35,876 bases of DNA from JAIVGV01 sp035295985 (GTDB lineage: Bacteria > Acidobacteriota > Blastocatellia > Pyrinomonadales > Pyrinomonadaceae), in NCBI GenBank assembly GCA_035295985.1, contig DATHBT010000306.1:1-35876 (forward strand). Direction: 5' to 3'. The translations under genes and the position numbers were made by a program. Positions 14,406 through 21,408 of this stretch are shown one piece after another (positions within the stretch are counted from its first letter, which is position 1; every line of letters starts with the position of its first letter). Below the pieces are notes generated by a model. That model was not told the DNA's origin and made no database searches. It saw only the letters and a program-made list of their open reading frames with translations.

Positions 14406-15626
14406 TTAGCTCGCCGGCTTGTCGGCCGCGGGGAGCGTGGCGAGGAAGTCGTGCGCGAAGCGGCGGGCGTAAGCGTCCAGCAGTTGTTCGACGCGGGCGG
14501 GGTCTGCGGAGCGGACGATGAGGCCGACGTGCGAGGGCTTGTCGAGCCGCCAGACGATTTCGGGGTCGTCGTAGGCCGAGGTGTCGGGGCGCTGCTGCCG
14601 CGCGAGCGAGACGATGAGGCCGGCGTAGTCTTCGCCTAGCGGCGGCAGGCGGTAGTTGCCCCGGCCGCGGTCGATCTCTATTTTGGCCCACTCGGCCCAG
14701 AGGTTGATGCCGCGCGCGGCCTCGATCAGCTCGACGATGTGCGCGCCGCCGACGCGCGCCGCGGTTTCGAGGAAGTAAAATTCGCCGTCGGCGCGCGACT
14801 TGATGAACTCGGTGTGAGAGACGCCGCGGTGGAGCCGCATCGCTTCGAGCACGCGGGCGTTGGCTTCGAGCAATGCGCGGCCGTCCTCGGAATCTGTGGG
14901 GAGCGTGCGGGTGGTGAAGACGCCGCCGCCGTGGGCTACGTCGAGCGGCGGGTTGCCGTAGCGGTTGGGGGCGGCGAAGACGATCTCGCGCTCGGAGACG
15001 ATGGAATCGACGTGGAAGATGTCGCCGGGCACGTAGCGTTCGAGCAGGTGGAAAGATTGCTTGTCGCCGAGCGCGGCGAGCGCGGGCCAGAGTTCTTCGG
15101 CCGAGTTGATCTTTTTGATGCCGGTGGCCGAAGCCTCGAAGCGCGGTTTAAGTAGCCACGGGCCGGGGACGGCCTGCGTGAACCTTTCGAGCCGGCGGTA
15201 GTTGAGTGCGTGGACGAACTCGGGGACGCGGATGCCGGCCTCGGCGGCGCGCATGCGCATCGCGAGCTTATCGCGGAAGTGGCGCGTGGTGGTCTCGCCG
15301 AGGCCGGGGACGCGCAAATGTTCGCGCAGCGCGGCGGCCTTTTCCACGTCGAAGTCGTCGAGCGGGACGATGAGGTCGAACTCCTCCGTGCGCGCGAGGT
15401 AGCTGACGGCGCGTATCATCTCGTCCGTGTCCCACTCCTTCCGCGCGTCGGGCATGTAGAAGACTTCGTCGAGTGCGTCGAGCGGCCACGCGGCCACGCC
15501 CTTCAAACTGAGCGAGGTGAGGAGCAGGACGCGACAACCCTGCCGCTTGCACTCGCGCATAAACTCGTGCCCCTTCTCGTAGCTGGCGATGCAGAGGACG
15601 GTGGCGGGGCGCTGTTCGTTAGTCAT
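14406..15626 (-). CDS. ATP-grasp family ligase (paralogue 2)
   Basis: A 406-residue protein aligned end to end with the product of 7581-8810. Shared blocks include ASYEKGHEFMRECKRQGCRV, REHLRVPGL, HFRDKLAMRMRAAEAGIRVP, FVHALNY, GPWLLKPRFEASATGIKKI, DIFHVDSIV, GEFYFLETAARVGGAHIVEL, ARGINLWAEWAKIEI and PDTSAYDDPEI. The Lys in LLKPR and the Glu in FLETAARVGG are the expected ATP and metal ligands of ATP-grasp enzymes. The substrate is unknown. The ATG at 15626 is separated from a heptad repeat by only about 3-6 nt, so no ribosome-binding sequence is visible. It converges on ndh with a 34-bp gap that has no clear terminator. Confidence 0.85.
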   Translation of the reverse strand: MTNEQRPATVLCIASYEKGHEFMRECKRQGCRVLLLTSLSLKGVAAWPLDALDEVFYMPDARKEWDTDEMIRAVSYLARTEEFDLIVPLDDFDVEKAAALREHLRVPGLGETTTRHFRDKLAMRMRAAEAGIRVPEFVHALNYRRLERFTQAVPGPWLLKPRFEASATGIKKINSAEELWPALAALGDKQSFHLLERYVPGDIFHVDSIVSEREIVFAAPNRYGNPPLDVAHGGGVFTTRTLPTDSEDGRALLEANARVLEAMRLHRGVSHTEFIKSRADGEFYFLETAARVGGAHIVELIEAARGINLWAEWAKIEIDRGRGNYRLPPLGEDYAGLIVSLARQQRPDTSAYDDPEIVWRLDKPSHVGLIVRSADPARVEQLLDAYARRFAHDFLATLPAADKPAS

Positions 15627-15715
15627 AAAAGTGAGCGGTGAGCAGTGAGCAGTGAGCGGTAAGAAGCAGAACAGTTTTTAACTGCTCACCGCTTACTGCT
15701 CACCGCTCACTGCTA
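15627..15715. repeat. Inverted heptad repeat (GTGAGCA type) filling an intergenic gap
   Basis: The left arm from 15631 reads GTGAGCG, GTGAGCA, GTGAGCA, GTGAGCG, GTAAGAA. The right arm, 15679-15713, reads as the reverse complement of GTGAGCG, GTGAGCA, GTAAGCG, GTGAGCA, with few mismatches. The centre AGTTTTTAACT closes the loop. It occupies the whole gap: the right arm includes part of the TAG stop of the upstream gene, and the left arm begins 4 nt from the ATG of the ATP-grasp gene. Confidence 0.9.
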
Positions 15716-16060
15716 GGAGTTCCAGAAGTCGCTGGTGATGATGCGGCGCGCCTCTTCGATGGAGAGGTCGCCGCGGGAAATCTTGTGGGCGATGGTGTCT
15801 TCGTAGTCGCCGCGGCCGGCCGTGGTGCGCGCGCCGGCCTGCTCGGCCGTCAGCCCGGCGCGTTCGAGTTCGTGCGCGCGGGCGGGATCGAAGCAGCGCG
15901 CGGCGAGCCAGTCCTCCACGTCTTCCGCGTCCGTGAAGCCGTGGCTGAGCCAGCGGTAGGCGGCCGTCTCGGCGGGCGCGCCGGCGAGCGCGGCTTCGCC
16001 GTACTGTTCGAGCGCGGCGCTGATGCGCGCGATCAGTTGTCGCTTGTCGTCGTCGGCCAA
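15713..16060 (-). CDS. Conserved-looking hypothetical protein (115 aa)
   Basis: The product has a helical N-terminal half (DDDKRQLIARISAALEQYG) and a recognisable block RWLSHGFTDAEDVEDWLAAR, then CFDPARAHELERAGLTAEQA. The end, GDYEDTIAHKISRGDLSIEE, suggests a small helical domain where residues are placed to bind a partner. I do not recognise a named family. The frame is open to a TTG at 16150, but a TTG at 16060 with GGGGCGGAAAATTCGAG before it gives the better ribosome site and avoids low-complexity sequence, so I chose that. It lies upstream of the ATP-grasp gene across a heptad repeat. Confidence 0.6.
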   Translation of the reverse strand: MADDDKRQLIARISAALEQYGEAALAGAPAETAAYRWLSHGFTDAEDVEDWLAARCFDPARAHELERAGLTAEQAGARTTAGRGDYEDTIAHKISRGDLSIEEARRIITSDFWNS

Positions 16061-16183
16061 CTCGAATTTTCCGCCCCGTTGAAGTGTCGGACGGTAATCT
16101 ATAGCGGCGGCGGGGCGGTTGCCAAGTGTGCGGCCGGTGGTGCTTTGCAACCGGGCGCGTCGGTAGTAGCATTAGGCTTCGTC

Positions 16184-16849
16184 GTGCGAACTCTTTCGGC
16201 ATCAATCAGACCGACGACGGTCGCGGTCGGCGGCTTCACGTCGAACTCCGGCAAGACGACGGTGGTGTGCGAGCTGCTGCGCGCCTTCGCGGGCTGGGAG
16301 GCGATCAAGATGTCGCGCGGGCATTACCGCTCGTGCGGCAAAGACCCGCGGGCGTGCTGCGTCAGCCCCCTGCTCGGCAGTGAGCCGACGGTGCGTTCCG
16401 GTCGCGCGGAGACTTACGTGCCCGGCAAGGACACCGGGCGCTACTGGGACGCGGGCGCGTCGAACGTCCACTGGGCCGTCGTGACCGACGCGCAGGTGGG
16501 GCGCGGGTTCGAGATGGCGCTCGCGCGCGTGAGAGCGCCGGGCGTCTTCGTAGAGGGGAACAGTTTCCTGCGCCACGCGGGCGCTGATTTCGTGCTGATG
16601 GTCGCGCGCTCTGGGGAGGAGTTTAAGATAAAACCGACGGCGCGGCGCGTGCTCCCGAAGGTCTCGGCCTTCTACCTGTTCGGCGCGTCGGGCGACGAGG
16701 CGCGCGAGTCGCGCGAACGATTCGACGAGTGGCGCGCACGACTCAGCGACGTGGCGTCTGTCCCTGTTTACACGCGCGACGAGTTGCCGCTGCTGGTCGA
16801 ACGGATCGACGCGATCCGGCGCGCTGAGGCGGCGGCCCGAAGTTTTTAA
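16184..16849 (+). CDS. P-loop NTPase, MobB-like
   Basis: A 221-residue protein with an N-terminal Walker A (VAVGGFTSNSGKTTVVCELL), followed by strand-loop segments ending WEAIKMSRGHYRSCGKD. A Cys-containing loop (ACCVSPLL) comes next, then GVFVEGNSFLRHAGADFVLM in the position of the Walker B/VEG motif found in MobB and related small GTPases. Together with the MOSC gene downstream, a role near molybdenum cofactor chemistry is possible but not shown. The exact family is unclear. The GTG at 16184 was chosen because it leaves about 15 residues before the P-loop. A candidate promoter, TTGCAA (16146-16151) with 16 bp to TAGCAT (16168-16173), precedes it. First gene of a plus-strand run to 20871. 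Confidence 0.65.
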   Translation: MRTLSASIRPTTVAVGGFTSNSGKTTVVCELLRAFAGWEAIKMSRGHYRSCGKDPRACCVSPLLGSEPTVRSGRAETYVPGKDTGRYWDAGASNVHWAVVTDAQVGRGFEMALARVRAPGVFVEGNSFLRHAGADFVLMVARSGEEFKIKPTARRVLPKVSAFYLFGASGDEARESRERFDEWRARLSDVASVPVYTRDELPLLVERIDAIRRAEAAARSF

Positions 16850-16878
16850 CAACCGAACCGAGGAGGATTTTTGGAGCG

Positions 16879-17058
16879 ATGTCTGAGAAGGATCGGCGGA
16901 AGAAGGACGGCGAGCGCAAGGACGGCGACCGGCGCGAGATGCACGAGGCCGTGGCCGAGCGCAAGAGCGAGCACGAGTCCACGCAACTCCCGAAGGATCA
17001 GTCGAACCACCTGATCGGCGACGACGAGCCGCTCACCAAACGGGATGAACGCCTCTGA
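16879..17058 (+). CDS. Small charged protein (59 aa)
   Basis: ATG at 16879 to TGA at 17056-17058. The product starts MSEKDRRKKDGERKDGDRRE and continues through HEAVAERKSEHESTQLPKDQ to a C-terminus of SNHLIGDDEPLTKRDERL. More than half of the residues are charged, there is no hydrophobic core, and it is predicted to be disordered. GAGGAGG (16860-16866) and TGGAG (16872-16876) precede the start, supporting translation. Its end overlaps the ATG of the MOSC gene by 14 bp. No known family is recognised; the overlap with a functional gene argues that it is real. Confidence 0.6.
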   Translation: MSEKDRRKKDGERKDGDRREMHEAVAERKSEHESTQLPKDQSNHLIGDDEPLTKRDERL

Positions 17059-17641
17059 CGTGAAGGACGCGCTCTCGGCCGCCACCGAGGACATCATCGA
17101 CCGCGTCAAGCGCGCAGCCCTCGGCGACGCGCCCACGCCGCGCGTCACGGAAGGCGCGCCGGGGACGGTGGGGCGCGTCTCTCAGATGAACCTCTCGGAC
17201 GGCGGCGTGCCGAAGCTGCCGGTCGCGGAGGCGCGCGTCACGAAGGGCGGCATCGTCGGCGACCGGCAGAAGCATACGGTCTTCCACGGCGGGCCGGAGC
17301 GCGCCGTCTCGCTCTTCTCGCTCGAAGTGATCGAGCGTTTGCGCGCCGAGGGCCACCCCATCGAGCCGGGCTCGACGGGCGAGAACGTGACGGTCGCGGG
17401 GCTGGACTGGCCGCTGCTCGCGCCCGGCTCGCGCCTCGCGCTGGGCGACGAAGTCGTCCTTGAGATCACGGGCTTCGCCGCGCCGTGCGCCACGATCCGC
17501 GCGTCGTTCGCCGGCGGGCGCTTCAAGCGCATCTCGCAGAAGGTGAACCCCGGCGAGTCGCGCCTCTACGCGCGCGTCCTCCGCGAAGGCCGCATCACGG
17601 CGGGCGACCACGTGCGCGTGCTCGGCGAGGCCGAGTCGTGA
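17045..17641 (+). CDS. MOSC-domain protein
   Basis: A 198-residue protein. After about 45 residues of N-terminal helix, the MOSC domain starts GRVSQMNLSDGGVPKLPV. It shows the conserved GIVGDRQKHTVFHGGPERAV, then PGSTGENVTVAGLDW and the Cys-bearing FAAPCATIRASFAGG. MOSC proteins bind or handle sulfur-linked molybdenum cofactor; the conserved Cys is the presumed sulfur carrier. The partner enzyme is not in the window. The gene overlaps the charged small protein by 14 bp and the next gene by GTGA (17638-17641), so at least three genes here are translationally coupled. Confidence 0.85.
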   Translation: MNASDVKDALSAATEDIIDRVKRAALGDAPTPRVTEGAPGTVGRVSQMNLSDGGVPKLPVAEARVTKGGIVGDRQKHTVFHGGPERAVSLFSLEVIERLRAEGHPIEPGSTGENVTVAGLDWPLLAPGSRLALGDEVVLEITGFAAPCATIRASFAGGRFKRISQKVNPGESRLYARVLREGRITAGDHVRVLGEAES

Positions 17642-18021
17642 AGCGCCGCGCCGCACGCGCCCTCGCGGTCGCCGCCCTGATCTGCTGTTGGGCCGCGCCC
17701 TACGATTCTTCGGCGCAGCCCATGCCGCGTCTCGGCAGGGTCAAAGGTTCGGTACTGGATCGGCGCGGGCGTTTGATACCCGCCTCCGAAATCACGGTCG
17801 AAGGTCACGGGATAACGCGCGACCAGGGCTACACGGAGGACGGCACGTTCCAACTGGACTTGCCGCCCGGCGTTTACCACATCACGCTGAAGAGCGAGGG
17901 CTACAGACGCCCGCGCCCCCGCAGAGTCCGCGTCCGCGCGGGCGCGACCGCCACCGTTAATTTCATCCTCGACGCCGTTCGGGTTCGCGTGCCCCGCAGG
18001 CGCGCCCGGCCTGGAGCATGA
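17638..18021 (+). CDS. Exported protein with carboxypeptidase-regulatory-like domain
   Basis: A 127-residue protein. Residues 1-27 look like a signal peptide (KRRAARALAVAALICCWAAP, then cleavage near SSAQ). The rest is a small beta-sandwich of the carboxypeptidase regulatory-like type, with the family pattern RVKGSVLDRRGRLIPASEIT, TEDGTFQLDLPPGVYHITL, and VRAGATATVNFIL. Such domains act in extracytoplasmic binding or as modules of larger outer-membrane proteins, here alone. The basic C-terminus (RVRVPRRRARPGA) is unusual. The GTG at 17638-17640 overlaps the MOSC stop (GTGA). Confidence 0.75.
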   Translation: MKRRAARALAVAALICCWAAPYDSSAQPMPRLGRVKGSVLDRRGRLIPASEITVEGHGITRDQGYTEDGTFQLDLPPGVYHITLKSEGYRRPRPRRVRVRAGATATVNFILDAVRVRVPRRRARPGA

Positions 18022-18025
18022 CGCG

Positions 18026-18637
18026 ATGGACGCCCTTGTACTCGTGGATATACAGAACGACTTCTGCCCCGGCGGCTCGCTCGCCGTCAGAGAGGGCGAC
18101 CGGATCGTGCCCGTCGTCAACGAGCTACAGAAGAAGTTCGACTTGATCGTGGCGACGAAGGACTGGCACCCGCCAGGCCATTCGAGCTTCGAGTCGCTGT
18201 GGCCGCCCCACTGCGTGCAGAACACCGAGGGCGCGGAGTTCGTCGACGGGCTGGACACCTCGCGCATCGCGCACACGTTCCTGAAGGGGACTGACCCGGC
18301 CGTCGATTCCTACAGCGGCTTCTTCGACAACGAGCACAAGCTCTCTACGGGCCTGGGCGACTGGCTGCGCGCGCGCGGCGTCACCGGCGTCGCCATCGCG
18401 GGCCTCGCCACCGACTACTGCGTCAAGTTCACCGCGCTCGACGCCATCAGGCTCGGCTTCGAGACGACGGTCGTCGCGGACGCCTGCCGCGGCGTCGAGG
18501 TAAACGAGGGCGACACGGAGCGCGCCGTCGAAGAGATGCGCGCAGCCGGCGCGCGCGTCGTCGAGAGCCGCGAGATTCTGGGGAGGAGCGGGCCGTCCGA
18601 GTCGCCCGCCGGCTCCGCAACGTCCGGCGCCGCCTGA
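18026..18637 (+). CDS. pncA: Nicotinamidase/pyrazinamidase PncA
   Basis: Hydrolyses nicotinamide to nicotinate and ammonia in NAD salvage, in the cytosol. The 203-residue protein has the isochorismatase fold with catalytic Asp8 (VDIQNDFCPGGSL), metal ligands Asp46, His48 and His52 in DWHPPGHSSF, and WPPHCVQNTEGAEF. Lys87 lies in FLKGTD and the nucleophile is Cys132 in GLATDYCVKFTALDA. All catalytic residues are present. The C-terminal 20 residues are a Ser/Ala/Gly-rich extension. The ATG at 18026 lies 4 bp after the previous stop, so it is part of the same operon. Confidence 0.93.
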   Translation: MDALVLVDIQNDFCPGGSLAVREGDRIVPVVNELQKKFDLIVATKDWHPPGHSSFESLWPPHCVQNTEGAEFVDGLDTSRIAHTFLKGTDPAVDSYSGFFDNEHKLSTGLGDWLRARGVTGVAIAGLATDYCVKFTALDAIRLGFETTVVADACRGVEVNEGDTERAVEEMRAAGARVVESREILGRSGPSESPAGSATSGAA

Positions 18638-18710
18638 GTCGCGCGCACGCACGAGCGATTCCGGGCTTCAAGTCTTCTGATCTGAAAACGACTAACGGGA
18701 GGGAACTCTG

Positions 18711-19019
18711 ATGCGCCGTAATTTAGCCCTGCTGGTGCTGCTGGCCTGCGCCTCCGCCTCCGCCGGCTGCATGGAGAGTACGACCACGACCAACGCGGGC
18801 AACGCGAACGCGGCGAGCAACGCGAACACGGGCGGCGCGGCGAACACGAACGGCGCGCAGACGAACGACGCGCGCCAAGGCGTCGGCCCCCACGGGCAGG
18901 GCGTCGGCGGGACGAGCGAGACGAACCGCAACTCGGCCGCGGGCGGCAACTCGAACGTCGAGCCGACGGGCGTCAACCGTAACGTCGGCGCGACGCCGGC
19001 CGCGAACCGAAACCGCTAA
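18711..19019 (+). CDS. Asn-rich lipoprotein
   Basis: A 102-residue product. The signal peptide MRRNLALLVLLACASASAGC ends in a lipobox, with Cys20 as the lipidation site. The mature part is low-complexity, rich in Asn, Ala, Gly and Thr, with NAGNANAAS and NANTGGAAN repeats. This suggests a disordered surface or periplasmic lipoprotein with no enzymatic role. GGGAGGG at 18698-18704 is the ribosome site. It follows pncA by 73 bp and precedes the large membrane protein by 13 bp. Confidence 0.8.
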   Translation: MRRNLALLVLLACASASAGCMESTTTTNAGNANAASNANTGGAANTNGAQTNDARQGVGPHGQGVGGTSETNRNSAAGGNSNVEPTGVNRNVGATPAANRNR

Positions 19020-19032
19020 AGGGCGCGAAAAT

Positions 19033-20871
19033 TTGAGGCGGCCGGCGGGTCGAGACTTGGGCGGGACTGGAAAGCTGTGGCGGCTCGCGCCCGTCGCGGC
19101 GGTGTTCGCGGCAGCCGTGCTCGTCAGCCTCCCCGCCTGGCTCGCGGGCGTCCCGGCCGGCAGCGACACGGTCTTCCACGCCTCCTGGTACGCGCACTTC
19201 TCCGAACAATTCCGGGCGGGTGAACTCTACCCGCGCTGGCTCGCCGGGATGAACGGCGGCCTCGGCAGCCCCGTCTTCTTCTACTACGCGCCGCTCCCCT
19301 ACCACCTGACGAGCCTGCTCGCGCCCGTAGTGCCCGCTGGCGACTACGGCCTGCGCCACTTGGCCTACGGCACGGCCCTCTCGTTCGTCGTCTCCGCCCT
19401 GACGTGCTACCTCTGGCTGCGCCAAATCTCTGACCGGCGCGGCGCGGCGGCCGGCGCCGTGCTCTTCCTGCTCGCGCCCTACCACTCGGTCGTCGATCCC
19501 CTCATGCGCGCCGCGTACTCAGAGCTGTGGGCCTTCGCGTGGATGCCGCTCGTGCTCTACTTCGCGCGCCGCTTCGCGACGGACAACTCGCGCCTATCGT
19601 CCGCCGGCCTTTCAGCGGGCTACGCACTGCTCGCACTCACGCACCTTCCTGCCACCCTCATCTTCTCGCCCGTGCCCCCGGCCTACGCCTACTTCTCGTC
19701 GGGTCGCAGAGTCTCAACCGCGCTGCGCGCGTTCGGGTCGATGGCACTCGGCACGGGGCTGTCGGCCGTCTATCTGACGCCTGCGCTGACGATGCAGCCC
19801 GCGGCCTCCTTCGCGGACATGCAGGCCCGCAACTACTCCGAGCACTGGCTCACGTTCGCGAAAGCTGACGCGCACGATCTCTACGGCCAACTCCTCTGGG
19901 GCGCGCTGACCTCGGCGGCGCTCGTCGTCTGTGCATCCCTCCTCGCAGGTAGGGGACGCGCGCCCGCGGCCGTGGACGATGTATCAACGGCCGCGACTTC
20001 ATCAACGGCCGGGCGCAACCCGCGCCGCGTCGAGCTGACCTTCTGGACGGTCACGACCGCGCTCAGCATCTTCATGACGACCTTCGCGAGCGATCCCGTC
20101 TGGCGTCTCGTCCCCGTCCTTCAGAAGATTCAGTTCCCCTGGCGCTTCCAACTCGTCCTGTGCCTCGCCGTCGCGGGCGCGACCGGCGTCGCCGTCGGCT
20201 CTCTGCGCCGCGGCTTGGCGGCGGTGAACCGCCGCGCGCTCGTCTTCGCGGCCCTCCTCGTCTCCTGCTGGCTCTACTTCTGGGCCGGCGCTGCGCTGCG
20301 CGCCTACCCCGACCTGCCCCGTCCGTACCGTCTCGGCGAAGGCGCTGTGCGTTCGCTCGACAGGTCGCGCGACGCGCCCGAATACCGGCCCGCCTCGGCC
20401 GCCTCGAACGCCGAGCACGACATCGAGACGCTGCTGCAAAACTTCTGCGGCGACCTGCGCCGCGAGCCGCGCGCCTGCGTTGCGGAGGGCGAGGGCACGG
20501 CCACGGTCACGCGGGCCGACCCGCGCTCGCTCGAACTGCGCGTCGAAAGCGCAACCGGCCTCACCTTCCACGTTACGCAGTTCCACTTCCCCGGCTGGAC
20601 GGCCCGCCTCGACGGCCGCTCGCACCCGCTCACCGCCTCCCGCCCCGACGGCCTCCTGCTCGTCTCCGCGCCCCCCGGCACGCACACCCTCAGTCTCACA
20701 CTTGAGCCGACCCTACCCGAACGCCTCGGCCGCATCATCACTATCGTCTCCGCGCTCCTCCTCATGCTCCTGTGCGTGCGCCCACACCTGTCAAAGCTCA
20801 GACGGACGCGCCGGCACGCGACGGAGAAGAATGAGAGCAACTGCGTACGAAGCGGAGAGAAGGAAGGCTGA
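19033..20871 (+). CDS. Large polytopic membrane protein (GT-C/YfhO-like)
   Basis: A 612-residue protein with about 10 hydrophobic segments, from LWRLAPVAAVFAAAVLVSLP to FAALLVSCWLYFWAGAALRA. The early loop GSDTVFHASWYAHFSEQFRA with YPRWLAGMNGGLGSPVFFYY places an Asp and His as in GT-C glycosyltransferases and the 6-pyruvoyl-tetrahydropterin synthase-related membrane family. The C-terminal 150 residues form a periplasmic beta domain (VTQFHFPGWTARLDGRSHPL, APPGTHTLSLTLEP) similar to YfhO-type proteins, which act in cell-surface glycan synthesis. Function by sequence alone is uncertain. Start: TTG at 19033, with no strong ribosome site. It ends before the hairpin at 20933-20976. Confidence 0.75.
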   Translation: MRRPAGRDLGGTGKLWRLAPVAAVFAAAVLVSLPAWLAGVPAGSDTVFHASWYAHFSEQFRAGELYPRWLAGMNGGLGSPVFFYYAPLPYHLTSLLAPVVPAGDYGLRHLAYGTALSFVVSALTCYLWLRQISDRRGAAAGAVLFLLAPYHSVVDPLMRAAYSELWAFAWMPLVLYFARRFATDNSRLSSAGLSAGYALLALTHLPATLIFSPVPPAYAYFSSGRRVSTALRAFGSMALGTGLSAVYLTPALTMQPAASFADMQARNYSEHWLTFAKADAHDLYGQLLWGALTSAALVVCASLLAGRGRAPAAVDDVSTAATSSTAGRNPRRVELTFWTVTTALSIFMTTFASDPVWRLVPVLQKIQFPWRFQLVLCLAVAGATGVAVGSLRRGLAAVNRRALVFAALLVSCWLYFWAGAALRAYPDLPRPYRLGEGAVRSLDRSRDAPEYRPASAASNAEHDIETLLQNFCGDLRREPRACVAEGEGTATVTRADPRSLELRVESATGLTFHVTQFHFPGWTARLDGRSHPLTASRPDGLLLVSAPPGTHTLSLTLEPTLPERLGRIITIVSALLLMLLCVRPHLSKLRRTRRHATEKNESNCVRSGEKEG

Positions 20872-20932
20872 TTGCTAACCTGCGGGCAGCTTTCAACCCG
20901 GAGAGCGGGTTCGTAAGGGGCAAGGACAGGGG

Positions 20933-20976
20933 GCAAACACATAGGGGCGGCCCACGGGCCGCCCCTATGTGTTTGC
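20933..20976. terminator. Perfect 21-bp hairpin between convergent genes
   Basis: GCAAACACATAGGGGCGGCC (20933-20952) plus C20953 is the exact reverse complement of 20956-20976, with only AC between, so the real loop is CCACGG. It sits between the membrane-protein gene and the oppositely oriented tRNA gene and can terminate both. No T-tract is seen on the plus strand. Confidence 0.75.
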
Positions 20977-20985
20977 CTGCGTTGA

Positions 20986-21058
20986 TGAGCCGAGCAGGAC
21001 TCGAACCTGCGACCCGCTGGTTAAAAGCCAGCTGCTCTACCAACTGAGCTATCGGCCC
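20986..21058 (-). tRNA. tRNA-Lys (anticodon TTT)
   Basis: On the minus strand GGGCCGA (from 21058) pairs with TCGGCTC (to 20987), including one G-U, and is followed by the discriminator A at 20986. The D arm is GCTCAGTTGGTAGAGC. The anticodon stem GCTGG/CCAGC encloses loop CTTTTAA, giving anticodon TTT. The T arm is GCAGG-TTCGAGT-CCTGC. CCA is not encoded (TCA follows). It reads AAA and AAG codons. Confidence 0.96.
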
Positions 21059-21151
21059 GCGGCGTGGAAGCGTCTCGCGTCTGAACGGCGCCCCGCGACG
21101 CTCGCGGCCGCGCGTTCGTTCTGAAGACCCGACTGCCGTCAAGTGGGTAGC

Positions 21152-21180
21152 ATTTTACATGCGAAGTTTGGGGGCGGCAA
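21152..21180 (-). promoter_or_regulatory. Sigma-70-type promoter for tRNA-Lys
   Basis: On the minus strand TTGCCG (21175-21180), 17 bp, TAAAAT (21152-21157). Initiation would be near 21145, about 85 nt before the mature tRNA end. The remainder of the gap 21059-21408 holds no gene that I can support. Confidence 0.6.
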
Positions 21181-21408
21181 GGATGCCGTCCTCGGCGATG
21201 CTGCCGTTGGCGCACCCCGCCCGCTGACTGTTTTTCTTCCAAGCTGACGCGGAGTCGGTCTGCCTGAGCGCCGCCCGCCCGCCGCGCACGCGGAAAGCCG
21301 CGGATTGTCCGCAGTTTAGCGACGACACCTTGCGGCACGTCTCTTGCGCCTCGAATCCGCGGCCGGGAGCGCGGGAGTCGCGCGGCGACGGTGCGGAGGG
21401 CGGCGCGG

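Noticed and set aside
15627..15715. Regularly repeated units that might be a CRISPR array
   Set aside because: Units are 7 bp without spacers and are arranged as inverted arms, with no cas genes in the window.
18667..18696. TTCAAG-N16-CGACTAAC upstream of the Asn-rich lipoprotein, like the ECF element
   Set aside because: Only 4 of 6 bases match in the -35 box, and a transcript start here would fall in the ribosome site of the gene.
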